Assembly: GCA_963971405.1 (NCBI GenBank)
Contig: OZ020493.1
Coordinates: 2,790,001-2,854,000, forward strand
Source: Psococerastis gibbosa
Taxonomy: Eukaryota; Arthropoda; Insecta; Psocodea; Psocidae
Direction: 5' to 3'
Length of the DNA stretch: 64,000 nucleotides
Shown: positions 53,886 to 64,000 of the stretch, piece by piece
Layout of the letters: each line of letters begins with the position of its first letter
Position numbering within the stretch: the first letter of the stretch is position 1
The notes under the pieces: model-generated
Seen by the model: the letters and a program-made list of their open reading frames with translations, nothing else
Told to the model about the DNA's origin: nothing
The model's database searches: none
Program-made: the position numbers and the translations under genes

Positions 53886-55899
53886 CTGTACAAGGGCACC
53901 AAATAAATAAAACGTAAATTAGCAGATGATATTACACAACATAAAAGAAGGGGAGGAACAATGGGATTTGGGAAGTAGTTCACAAAATGGCGAACTTTAG
54001 AGGCATGTCCAACCCCCTATCCCACCCCTCTCACTACCCCAACTTTATTTAAATTTTATTTTAAAAAAATTTGAAATTGAATTTTACTAATACAGTAATA
54101 CGCATTAATGTAATATTTATTGTTTTATAATTATTTGGAGTCTGTTATTTTTTTTAATTACCAAATTACTACGTTGAAATTTGGCCGACTTACGTTTATG
54201 CCTATAACTTTGAGTAATACCGCCATGGACAAAAAGGATCTGGGGAGATTCCGATTCTTCTGGCGCCACGGTTCCAAAAGTCGAATGAAAGTGCCCATAA
54301 AGTGGAAGGCAAACGCCCCGTGGCAAGATAATATATATTTTAAGCAAGGACTGTTTTATTTACACAATCATGTTCCTTCCATAAAATTTGTCATAGGCAA
54401 AAGGGCCCATACCGGCCAAACCTGCCAATGCTAAGTTGTTTTCATTTTTTGATATTTTAGTATCCATATCTCGAAAACTATTATATGAGGTTAGCTAAAG
54501 ACATATTTGGATTAGTAACATATTATATTTGATATTAGAGAATAAGACATCTTGACAAGTGTGAAGTGTGTAGAGAACAAAGGAACGTGTAAACAGAAAA
54601 GATAGCGTCTGCTTCCACGCACAGTGGCGCCTAAATACTTTGAATTACTTTCTCAACAAAAACTAAGCGAGATATCGCAAAATTTTATTCTTACTTTTCG
54701 TTTTATCTCGTTGAGATAATATGCAAGTACACTTTTAAATTGTGGCCCGGAAGAATCGGAATCAAGGCGTTTCTATCAACATTAATTAATAGAATTGGAA
54801 TATTCATTTGCTGTCCCATCCATACAAATTTTATGGAGAAAGGTCTATTCCGTGGTCTGGCAACTACTATTTATGGTTAGGTTAGGTGCTTACTGCACAT
54901 TAAAGCCAACCGCAGGCCCGGGCCAAGGGGGTGGCGAGGTGGGGCGCAAAATTCACCCTTGGAAACATTTCATTTTCCTATGGGTTATGGGTATGAAGCG
55001 CTCTCAAAAAAAAAAAAATCTAAGAGTAAGGAAGACCGGAAATAATGCAATAATTTAATTCGGAAATGAAACGAACTGAAGGAAACTTTGAAAAAATTTG
55101 CTTGTGACATGACTTTTTTTGGTACAACTAGAATTTTTGGCTCTTTTTAGACTTTCCAAAGGTGAAATTTCAATAAAATATGGATACGGAAGGCTTCCTC
55201 CACTTTAGAAGTACGCTTCAATCCTTTACCATTACAGTTTTGAAGGTATGCACTGTAAGATTTTTCGCTAAATCTATTCGTTACTGCTGTTAAAATGCGA
55301 AATTTCCCCCGGGAAGACCCTGTCTGGAGCAATATGAATATGATGCATTCCTTATTTCCAAGCTTTCCTGCTATAAAAGTAAAACCCCACTGTTTTGCAC
55401 CTACATTTTCAAATTTTTCCCCCGGGGGAGACCCCCGGGCCCCCCTCTTTGGGTTGACTACAAGATTATTTCTATACTATCTAAACCGTCGTAATGATAA
55501 CATTATAGTTTATTCCGCAAATCCGCAAAATATTATTTTAAGCCTGTATTCCCACCGAGGCTAAAACCTCCAATAAATTGCCTATGCTATCATATTGTAT
55601 ATACGAGTAACAACATAACCTCTAACAAATACACTAGATGCAATTGAATTCTCAATTTCTCAAAAAATTTACACTTGATGGAATCACAGTTGCCACAGCC
55701 ACCCTCAAAAAAAATCCTTGTCATGTAACTTATACGAGCTAGTAACACCATAACTTGTAAAGAAGACACTACACACAATTCAATGATCAAGAAAACAATT
55801 TACTCCAAATGTAAGATTATACAGTCGCCACAGCCACCCCGCAAAAAATCCTAGTTACGGCCTTGGCTCGACCTGATCATCCTGGCAAGAGGTATTAAA
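53886..55899. other. No gene recognised
   Basis: AT-rich sequence with a short CCCCCGGGGGAGACCCCCGGGC element (a run of the G-rich family, about 55420-55442). Frames at 54120-54434, 54795-55058 and 55295-55564 lack family motifs and codon context. Confidence 0.4.
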
Positions 55900-56345
55900 A
55901 GAAGAAGAATATATTCGAGGGCGCCAATTCTTCACCTTGCCACCAGCGCTAAAGTACCTCGGCCCGGCACTGAAGCCAACATAGAACTGTTCCCTGAAAG
56001 AAATGCTGTCCATCTGCATAACACAAGAAATGCTCACCGTTTGGATCTGCCCGGATGCAGGCTGAGTATGTCCATCGCATCATTCCCAAACTCGGCAATG
56101 AGATACTTCAATGCCCTGCCCATCAGCCTTACTAATAAGGATTTTTCTGGATTCAAGGCCGTGGTGACAAGGAAAATTAAAGAATGTCCACTGAATGGAT
56201 GCTCAAACATAAACCCCCCTCCCCCCCATCTAACGTATGCTTCCAAATGAAAATTTATTGTTTTTGTTTTAGATTTTTTGTTTTGGACGCCGTCTATTCC
56301 ACCTTGGTGGGTCATGGACAAAAATTGATTGATTGATTGATTGAC
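55900..56345 (+). pseudogene. LINE ORF2 C-terminus and 3' tail
   Basis: Plus frame reads ELFPERNAVHLHNTRNAHRL, then YFNALPISLTNKDFSGFKAV and TRKIKECPLNGC, the standard C-terminal end of CR1/jockey-type ORF2 (HNTR...FNxLP...FK). A short 3' part ends in (ATTG)n at about 56325-56344. Everything upstream of the C-terminus is missing, as in 5'-truncated LINE copies. Confidence 0.75.
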
Positions 56346-57048
56346 TCTTGACGTTTTTTTTTTAGAGATATTCCACTTGACACCCTCTATTATACCAGTG
56401 AGAATGGGTTCAGGTTGAAACTAACTTATACATATACCGTATGGACCTAATATTACTTTTTTTAAGCATAAAAAAATCTTACCCAATATTTAAAAGTCAC
56501 AGCACTAACTGACTAAATTTGCGTCGAGCCAACTTCAGGCAGAGACGTGCATTCCCAAAAGACAAGATAAATGAAAAAATAAATGGTTTTCGAACAGCAA
56601 AAGCGGTTGTTGTTGTTGTTGTTGTCTGTGAGTATATGTAGCGTAGAGACGCTAATTAGTCTCTCCATATATCACATAATGTTAATCAAAGTTTAACTTG
56701 AGTCTATGCACTAACGAACTGCTGTGGGAGGCTATTGGCGTAAGTGATAGAATAGAATAGAAAAGAATATTTCTGTATTGAGTCATTAACATGAAACAAC
56801 AGGCGTTCTGATGACGACCACATACACAGTGTCAGTGTATCAAACTTTACAGAATTATTTTCGATAAGGCGCTGTGTAGAAGTCAATAATAAATCATCAT
56901 GATGTTAATCAAAACGGTTAAAACGGCAGGATCCTAAAATGAGGTCTACGTCTCAAACGTCATTTGAATTCCTGATATCAACCATTTCGCTGCAAGGTCG
57001 ATGTCGATCGGCATTATTTTGGAGGAATAACTACTTTAACAAGGTATT
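56346..57048. other. No gene recognised
   Basis: AT-rich, with a (GTT)n tract at about 56606-56625. Nothing else identified. Confidence 0.4.
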
Positions 57049-57059
57049 ATAACTACTAT

Positions 57060-57346
57060 CTTGTTATTGTTGTTGTTGTTGAAACTCAGAAGCGCCGCGC
57101 GCTTATTTAGAATCTCCAACTTCAGATCACTGATTGTCTATTGCCTTTATTGGTGCTGCATTCTTTCGTTCTTAAATTTTTTTGCCAGTGCTGATCTAAA
57201 CTTCTTTGGGTCCGTTGTGTTTTTTATTTCCCTGATGGGAAGACGGGAAGTCTGTTATACTCAGGTATAACGTCGAACATAGATCTCACTTGCGATCCGA
57301 TGACACTCACATCACTCCTACGCCTTGTTCTATACTCGTGAACATC
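57060..57346 (-). mobile_element. 5'-truncated LINE copy with target duplication
   Basis: Matches inverted 58345-58621 at over 90 percent. Its (TTG)n-type tail is at 57060-57080 on the minus-strand 3' end. The 11-bp target duplication ATAACTACTAT is at 57049-57059 and 57347-57357, which fixes both ends. Confidence 0.85.
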
Positions 57347-57823
57347 ATAACTACTATACCACGGTGTTAGAACCAGAGACGAATTCTTGGGGGGGGGGGG
57401 AGGTCACCCCGAGAAATAGCTTTTTATACTATATAGAATGGACTTTTTGAGGAAATTAAAAAAAAATATATATTAATCAAGTAAAAGAATCGCGACATTT
57501 CTCAGGCCAAAAACTTTTTCTGAAACCGTCCCTGGTTATAACTACTATAACACGGTGTAACCTATAACTATACTATAGGGTGTCATAGTAGTTTTTGCTT
57601 CAATGTAATGCCGATTCACACATCAAATTGAAAAAGAAAAGACTCCCGGAACAATATACGTGAAGCCGTGAACCCTAAACATTATAAATAAAAGGTGATT
57701 AGTAACTAATGCAGTAATACAGCCAATACAGGCCACGTTTGGAACGTACAGATTGCCGATTGGTATTAATGATATTGAAATTATAATTTATAAAGGAAGC
57801 TTTAGTTATAATACTGTAGATTA

Positions 57824-58621
57824 CAAGTGATTAACAGTAGTAAGACGAAAGTGTTAATGATAAACGTAAAATCAGATCAAGTGCTAAATTATGTGGTAAT
57901 GGGAGGGATGAAGATCGAAGCAGTTGATAAAATCATCCAAATATCTAGGAGTGTGGATTGACAGTTCGTTGAACCTAAAATCACAATTTGAGGCAGTATA
58001 CAGGAAGATGAAGCAGAGAATGTCGCTATTCAGAAGGCTGCGGTACTGCCCACTGAGGGAAACGATAAAACTCGTCTTTACGGCTCTGATTAGACCACAC
58101 ATGGACTACTGTGGAACTCTATGGTTTTTTTCAACACAGGAAATGCGCGACAGATTACAGAAAATTATGAATCAGGCGATGCTAGTGATTCTGAAGGCGA
58201 AATGGGACACCCACATTAGTACCATGTTAGAGGAGTTAGACTGGTTTACAGTGGAAGAGAGTATTAAGATTAACGCCTTAACATTTGTATATAAGGCGGA
58301 GAAGAGAATGGTCCCGGATTACTTACAAGTTCTTCATCGGGGGCATGATGTTCACGAGTATAGTACAAGGCGTAGGAGTGATGTGAGTGTCATCGGATCG
58401 CAAGTGAAATCTATGTTCGACGTATTAAATGAGTATAACATCAGACTTCCCAGGGGAAAAAAAAACGGACCCAAAGAAGTTTAGATTAGCACTGGCAAAA
58501 AAATTTAAGAACGAAAGAATGCAGCACCAAAGGCAATAGACAATCAGTGATCTGAAGTTGGAGATTCTAAATAAGCGCGCGGCGCTTCTGAGTTTCAACA
58601 ATAACAATAACAACAACAATA
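57824..58621 (+). pseudogene. LINE ORF2 fragment (RT thumb to C-terminus) with 3' tail
   Basis: The main frame is 57924-58484: KYLGVWIDSSLNLKSQF, VFTALIRPHMDYCGTLWF, RLQKIMNQAMLVILKAKWDT and a C-terminal HEYSTRRRSDV. Upstream in another frame SKTKVLMINVKSD continues the RT, so one frameshift occurs near 57925. The reverse transcriptase catalytic part is absent. The element ends in an (AAC)n-type tail at about 58598-58621. It is a jockey/CR1-like 5'-truncated copy. Confidence 0.8.
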
Positions 58622-60118
58622 CAAGAAGCCGAATGCGTCCTAAAAACACACGTCGATTGTAGTAATAGACAATATGAGAAGATTATATTTGAAGTAAGCA
58701 TTAAACAATGAAACTGGCACAATTAAGAAGTTCTTGTTTCCACTGTAACTGATTCCTCACTGCTGATTTGAGCTACTTGGGACTGGGTCTTTTTAAACAA
58801 CTTTACTACAGAGATAGGTTCACATTGCCACTATTGCCGCAACACATCACACACTATTGGTTGGAAAGGAACAAAATACTATGTATTAAGGAGAGCTTAT
58901 TAGCTTCCTTATCCGACAATCAATGGACGCACAGTTCCATGGCTCATTGCCAGTCCCTAAACTTTTCTTACAATTTCTAGAGGGTAGGACTCATAAGGAG
59001 ACTCGTATGAAAGTGACAATGCGCTATGGAACGGTGAGTTAACTGGTAGATACAGAAAAACATTCCAACCGTATGTAATTCCCCCGTGTACATGTCTGAC
59101 AGGCACTCGGACCAGGCCATGCAGTGAGGGGTGCACTCTACAACCATCTACGGCCACACTCCAGCCGACTAGCCGAGACTGACTGAACGCCATCGTGACA
59201 CCGAACGCTCGAAGACCAAAGACCGGATACTTGCCTTTATAAGGACTGATTTATAAAAAAAACTTTACAAAACCTTAATGTCCTGAAGGACAGGTTTAAC
59301 ATCATTCGTTTTAAAGCACTTGAGGGAAGGAAATCACCAGGAAAATTGGCCTATTTCTAATATACGGCAACTTCTTCAAATCAAATAAAAAATTTGGCAT
59401 GCTTTGAGGCAGGCTAAAACGCGATATGTTGGCGCATAGTTTTCAGCTAGGTTAGATTTAATACGGCTTGAACCATTTAGTCCCGAACATAAACGAATAT
59501 GGCCGAAACCAGGCTGCTTACAGCTTACTTATTAGTTCCTACACCAATGATAAATAATTCAATAAAATGTCTTAATAAGTAGCCTAATTTTCATATACAA
59601 TACTTTCAATACAATAACATAAATTCATTACAATAATCATTATTACAATAAAATATTTTCCCTTTTAATTTTTTATTAAAAAGAGCATTCTTACTAGTGG
59701 GTGGGGACAAATTCTGTTAAAACGGGACAAATCGGCGTCCCGATAGGATTGTTCGAGACAACGGGACAAACGCTGAAAAAACCCGTCGAAACGGGACGTC
59801 TGGTCGACTTAGGCATAACCAAGTACCGATACAAGTCTTCCATAACCTGCAGAGAACCTTATATACAACTTATGACAGTCCAACACACAACACAATACTA
59901 TACAATATATTCCTGGAACTAATTAATAAATTAATAAATATCACTAACAGGAATTGAGCCACCAGCAGCTAGAAAACTGTGTCTTCGTCTATCACACGAG
60001 ACATATTCTCGGATCTCTTTGTCGTACGTCCACAATCGCATTAAAATGTATTTTTTTTAAATTCGGCAACCCTCATTCTGGACAGGATTTTTGCAGGCAA
60101 CCGTACATTATCGTATTC

Positions 60119-60120
<2 letters not shown>
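58622..60120. other. No gene recognised
   Basis: A GC-richer patch at about 59080-59230 opens an ATG frame on the minus strand (MAFSQSRLVGWSVAVDG, ATG near 59193), without recognised motifs. A block at 59700-59800 repeats ACGGGACAAA-type words. Neither is a convincing gene. Confidence 0.35.

Positions 60121-60160
<40 letters not shown>
60121..60160. repeat. Poly-A run of 40
   Basis: An uninterrupted run of about 40 A. It could be the tail of a retroposed sequence or an expanded homopolymer. Confidence 0.9.
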
Positions 60161-60162
<2 letters not shown>

Positions 60163-60251
60163 GCTTATTTCTATGTTTAATTTATCCATTAAACATGTAG
60201 GTGAAGATACCTATATTTTTGGTACCTGTTTAAAGTTTAAACCCTGGCAAC

Positions 60252-60532
60252 CAGGCGCGGATCTAGAATGAGACCAAGGAGGGGGCTAAGATTAAATTTC
60301 GATTTTTTTTTTTTAAATAGGGCAGATAAAAATTGGGGTTTTACGCATTTTCAGAGCAATAAGGGTGGTATATTACAGGTAACTAATACAATCGAGCACA
60401 AGGGGGGCCCGGGGGTCTTTTTGTGAAAAATAGGACAGAACTAGTGGGGTTTTACGCATTTTGAGGACCCTATTGGGGGGGGGCTATAGCCCCCTTAGCC
60501 CCCCCCCCCCCCCCGTAGATCCTCCGCGCCTG
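60252..60532. mobile_element. G-rich hAT-type MITE, 281 bp
   Basis: Ends CAGGCGCGGATCTA on the left and, inverted, CAGGCGCGGAGGATCTA on the right. Flanks CTGGCAAC and ATGGCAAA agree at 6 of 8 bases. The interior has two subunits with GGGGTTTTACGCATTTT and C/G runs, placing the G-rich repeats of this window in a named structure. Confidence 0.75.
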
Positions 60533-61218
60533 ATGGCAAACCTATGTCTGGCCAAGAAAAATATAGGCAACCCTACGTTTTCATAATCTATAGGTTTAGT
60601 ACTAATGGCTAGTGTAAAAATTATTCGCTAAACACAGGTGAAAATTCAACAAAAAAGTGATTTCAATTTTGAATTAATGATAGCCTGGCCAGGATTTTTT
60701 CTGGCAACCCATTACGTACCTGAGTAACCCTACTCTAGATTTCCTGACCTTAATCGTAGCCATCCCAGCTCTAACGTTAATTTTGATATTAAGCTTATGA
60801 AGCACTCACGAGGAACTATAATAACGTACAAAAAAAATTCAAAATTACAACTTTCTTACCTACGTTAATGCTCATGGTTCAGGTTACGTTTAATTTTCTA
60901 CATAAATCTGGCCTAACTTGAACATGCCATGGAGACCCCTAGCCAGTAGCGTAACGTAACGAAGGGGGGGGGGGGCGTCTGGCCCAGGCGCCACACCACG
61001 AGGAGGCGCCTAAAATACTAAACATCAAATTTATATAGCTACGGAATTTAAGTATTATAATCAATTAACATTTCACTAAAAAGGAAATTAATATACTGTA
61101 ACTGAACAACTCCGTTATTAATGGCTTAACCTGAACTGAACATTTGGTAGACTACTATTAAACTTTTAAAAGCACCAAGTATACTATACAACTAAGGCTA
61201 TTGAAGTATTGCATGACG
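60533..61218. other. No gene recognised
   Basis: AT-rich. A CAGTAGCGTAACGTAACG-G-run block at about 60953-60976 is another MITE-like terminus. The left end may include the Pao E LTR. Confidence 0.4.
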
Positions 61219-62268
61219 TCAGCGATCGGAAGTTAGCTGATCAGCTGTTACCGAAATTATAACTAGCTTATTCACGCTTCTTATTAATTGTCTACATCCA
61301 GCTGCACGCAATCGAACAGTACGTACTGCTGATTGTGATCCCAAAACAACAGACTCTACTATTGCAATAGGCCAAGAGGAGGGGGTTGTAAGCGCGTCGC
61401 GAATTAGAACCAGTTGTCCTACTTGTATGTTAGGCGTTGCCTTTCTCCATTTACCTCTCTGCATGTGAGTATTTAAAATTTCATGGGGCCAAAGTCTCCG
61501 AAAAGACTGCACAACATCTCTCAATCTGGCCCATCTACCACTAACTGATAAATTTTCTTCGATAATTGGCTCTGGCGGAGAGACTACAGGGGCACCAATT
61601 AGTAGGTAGGCTGGAGTAAGAAAGATGTGTGAGTCATCTGAAAAAATTGGGAAGATAGGTCTCGAGTTTAATAAACCTTCAATTCGTGTGAACCATGTAG
61701 AAAATTCTTCAAAATTCAGCAGAGTATCGCCTATAATTTTCTTTACATTTTTCTTAGGGCTTTTTACTGCCGCATCATGGAGTCCACCCATTTCTGGACT
61801 ATAAGCATTAATAAATTTAAATTCAATTGATTGCTGAGCAAGGTGACTAATTATTTTATTTTCATTTTCTTTTAAGAAATTACTTAATTCGTTTATTTTG
61901 TTTTTGGCTCCAATGAATACTTTTCCTTGACCTGAGATGACCAGGGTCGGCAAACCTCTCCTACTAACGAATCTGTCAAACGCGGCAAAAAATGCCTCAC
62001 ACGATAAATCGCTAACAAATTCCAAATGACAGGTTTTAGTAAATAAACTCACTATAACAAGTGAGTAGCCTGTAGTTATCGGACTGTTTCGGCGGGGACC
62101 AATTTTTACATTAAAAAAACCGGCATAACCATAACCTCTGCCTACTTTCACCATAGGCCTATTAGTGGGCGTTACTCTACAGACTGGTAAATCACCCATT
62201 AGAGGTTGTATCTTGGAGCTAGTGCTCCATCTGGCACAGGGCACACATTCTCTACAAATGCGCTTCAT
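61219..62268 (-). CDS. Pao E integrase core and C-terminus with altered catalytic residues
   Basis: A 349-codon open frame. It starts in the zinc region (CRECVPCARWSTSSK), then GYGYAGFFNVKIGPRR where Pao integrases read VDYAGPF, LVISGQGKVFIGA where they read SDNGTNF, and MGGLHDAAVKSPKK where they read GGLWEAAVKS. All three catalytic acids are therefore replaced (Gly, Gly, Asp). The C-terminal part is well preserved (LNSRPIFPI, LTPAYLLIGAP, GRWARLRDVVQSFRRLW, NIQVGQLVLIRD). Catalysis should be lost while the fold may remain. Probably a decayed copy, given the damage upstream. Confidence 0.8.
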   Translation of the reverse strand: MKRICRECVPCARWSTSSKIQPLMGDLPVCRVTPTNRPMVKVGRGYGYAGFFNVKIGPRRNSPITTGYSLVIVSLFTKTCHLEFVSDLSCEAFFAAFDRFVSRRGLPTLVISGQGKVFIGAKNKINELSNFLKENENKIISHLAQQSIEFKFINAYSPEMGGLHDAAVKSPKKNVKKIIGDTLLNFEEFSTWFTRIEGLLNSRPIFPIFSDDSHIFLTPAYLLIGAPVVSPPEPIIEENLSVSGRWARLRDVVQSFRRLWPHEILNTHMQRGKWRKATPNIQVGQLVLIRDALTTPSSWPIAIVESVVLGSQSAVRTVRLRAAGCRQLIRSVNKLVIISVTADQLTSDR

Positions 62269-62351
62269 AAGCGATCGACCTCTAATCTAATGATCAAAAA
62301 CTTTTGCCGTAAAAATGTTAGACTAAGCGACGGAGCTGAATGTCCACTTAA

Positions 62352-62765
62352 CTATTCGTTATATCTGCATATTACTGTAGCTAAGTGGCTACCAGCTTGC
62401 AACAAACTAGGATGTTTGGCATAGAATTTTATTAGTGCATTATGTAGCCTTCCCCCCACCTTCAAAATACCATTATGAATGAATGGAGTGTAAGATGCCA
62501 GCTTATGGGTAGCAGCCAAACCTCTGCTTAAACTGGAGAGATCCTCAGGAAGATCTATTTTTTGCTGCGCTGCAATAAGACAAGATTTAGCTTTGAATCG
62601 TTCTTTTACAGTGAAGGGCCCCAAAATTTTTGGAACTGAACGTTTCGGATTACCGTTGTGAGCCCATCTAAAACACCAAGCGGTAACGTTAATTAATTGT
62701 GACCACGAGGAAAACTTTTCATACCATGGAGTGTCTGAACTTATATTGGTAACTATACAAGACAC
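62352..62765 (-). pseudogene. Pao E integrase N-terminal region
   Basis: Reads WYEKFSSWSQLINVTAWCFR, KILGPFTVKERFKAKSCLIA, FIHNGILKVGGRLHNALIKF and AKHPSLLQAGSHLATVICRY. This is the stretch between RNase H and the zinc-binding region. A frameshift near 62290-62350 separates it from the core. Confidence 0.75.
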
Positions 62766-63028
62766 ATCTTTTCTAAGTTCAGGAAGATTATCTGGAACGT
62801 TAGAACTGGAAAAGTCATTTGGTGGTGGAAATTCTTTCTTAAGGAAATCCGGACCATTGAACTAAATGGATTGTTGTAAAAAAGCTGTAGCGGTTATACT
62901 TCTTGTAACCAAATCTGATGGGTTTTCATGAGTAGGTACATAGTACAATGATGCATATGGAATAAGTTCCTTTATCTGACTAACTCGGTTAGCACAAAAA
63001 ATTTGCAATCTATGAACGGGTACTGAGG

Positions 63029-63340
63029 TCACCCATATGATAATGCAATGTTTGAGTCACAAAAAAGACAGTACTTAGAAATCTTGATTGGGAACTGCGC
63101 AGACTTGAACCAATCAATAAGTTTTGCGCCTAATAAAATGGCATTCAGCTCCAACTTTGGCACAGTTTGCTTTGAACGTAGGTAGGCTAACTTTGACTTT
63201 GCCGTAAGTAGTGAAAAATTAATTTGACCAGAACTGTCTTTATTAACCAAAAATAGGGCGGAGCCCCATCCACTTTGGCTGGCGTCTGTAAATGCACAAA
63301 CAAAATTTTCTACCCCTGGCTTTCTCGCACAACGGGGCAC
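63029..63340 (-). pseudogene. Pao E RNase H
   Basis: Carries CAFTDASQSGWGSALFLV, TVPKLELNAILLGAKL and CLFCDSNIALS, that is the three acidic positions of RNase H. The frame breaks at SYG, near 63030, and shifts against the RT frame near 63310. Confidence 0.75.
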
Positions 63341-64000
63341 CGGGGCACGCGTAACTGCTCCAGTTCACTTATATCACCTACTAGGCTATACCATTCATTT
63401 TGTAACACCTGCGGTAATACTTCACCCCAATTGCGATTTGTAGCCCATAATTGCTGCATAAACAACTTTAAAGAAACAATTATGGGGTTGACAATGCCCC
63501 AATAAGGGTCGTACGCCTGCATAATATAACTTAGGCAATGTCTTTTTTGGTTTTTCCTTAAACTCTTTCAAGGCAAAAAAGAAGGAATCGTGGTGTGGGT
63601 TCCAGTGCATACCTAGAACTTTAAGGGTTGAATTACTAGGGTTAGAATTTTAAAAATCTAAGGGTTGCTGTTGCAAAAGTTCCGGGTTTAAGCCTGACAA
63701 GGCTGCGGTGTTAGAAGAAGAGAACTTGGCTAAAGGAAATTGGCCTTTGCTAAGAACCTCGATCATGTTGTCTCTTAGGCTAATTATCTCTTCTAATGAG
63801 TCAGTACCAGTGCAAATATCATCTCAGTAGCACTGTCGGGTTGACGCCTGTGCTGCCAAAGGGTAGGTAACTCGTTGTTCTTCTACCAACACTTTCAGGG
63901 CAATAAAGGGGCTGCAAGTAAGTCCGAAACACAAAATGTGTTATTCTCCATTCACTAGGTGGTTCGGACCCTACTCTTGCAACGAAGTGAATGACATCAT
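63310..64000 (-). pseudogene. Pao E reverse transcriptase, partial
   Basis: Several minus frames: AYDPYWGIVNPIIVSLKLFM and QQLWATNRNWGEVLPQVLQN (63310-63522), ALKEFKEKPKKT upstream, and further up DDICTGTDSLEEIISLRDNM with KGQFPLAKFSSSN. At the active site the box reads Tyr-stop-Asp-Asp, with TGA at 63824-63826 in place of the usual Val codon. The polymerase is dead. The sequence continues past the window. Confidence 0.75.

Larger units (their letters stand above)
61219..64000 (-). mobile_element. BEL/Pao element E, cut by the right window edge
   Basis: Minus-strand order: end of RT (63310-64000), RNase H (63029-63340), integrase N-terminus (62352-62765), integrase core and C-terminus (61219-62268). 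Frames change repeatedly and a TGA lies in the RT active site. LTRs are not identified. Confidence 0.85.

Noticed and set aside
59701..59922. 73-codon plus frame with ACGGGACAAA repeats
   Set aside because: Starts with GTG, is built from repeated words, and shows no family motif.

Overview
The window is eukaryotic, AT-rich, repeat-dense DNA, most likely from an arthropod. The evidence is five BEL/Pao retrotransposons, a Gypsy element, several jockey/I/CR1-like LINEs, a tRNA-derived SINE family, hAT and Harbinger-type DNA elements, and one nearly complete Polinton/Maverick. Nothing looks bacterial: there are no operons with ribosome binding sites and no CRISPR. Almost every long reading frame belongs to a mobile element. 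Three short minus-strand exon-like blocks (26.4, 30.0 and 53.8 kb) share splice phase and may be what is left of a host gene, but this is weak.

Layout. 1-4.75 kb: Pao A (minus, cut by the window edge). 6.5-8.5 kb: decayed LINE (minus). About 9.1-24.7 kb: a Gypsy element (plus) that carries three insertions: a 1.6-kb DNA element (11.64-13.28 kb), an unclassified repeat (about 15.55-16.35 kb) and Pao B (16.35-24.05 kb, minus). Pao B has two identical 632-bp LTRs and a GAACT target duplication, and itself carries a LINE tail. 25.8-30 kb: an hAT MITE, then a SINE split by the internally deleted Pao D (CCCCT duplication) and by a Harbinger-type MITE (TAA duplication). 31-35.1 kb: Pao C, with its reverse transcriptase core deleted and a 64-bp filler in its place.

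35.8-49.6 kb is the most interesting part: a Polinton of about 13.8 kb with inverted termini of about 0.73 kb. Left to right it carries a small OB-like protein (-), two unassigned proteins (+,+), a DDE integrase with chromodomain (-), a DUF8207-like protein (-), a packaging ATPase (-), a phospholipase A2-domain protein (+), an adenain-like protease (+), a penton-like minor capsid protein (+), a 57-residue ORF (+), a double jelly-roll major capsid protein (+) and protein-primed DNA polymerase B (-, broken by one frameshift in a T6 run). These genes form a replication-integration half and a virion half. The polymerase and the OB-like gene share an upstream block of about 60 bp, and a third copy of that block precedes a 5' stub of the OB gene at the right end. 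Both termini contain the same SINE with the same 13-bp target duplication, so one terminus was copied onto the other.

49.6-64 kb: a truncated hAT transposase gene directly abutting the Polinton end, minisatellites, LINE 3' ends (two with tails outward forming an inverted repeat), a small G-rich hAT MITE, and Pao E (minus, cut by the right edge). Coordinates of reading frames are exact. Element borders are exact only where a target duplication is quoted.
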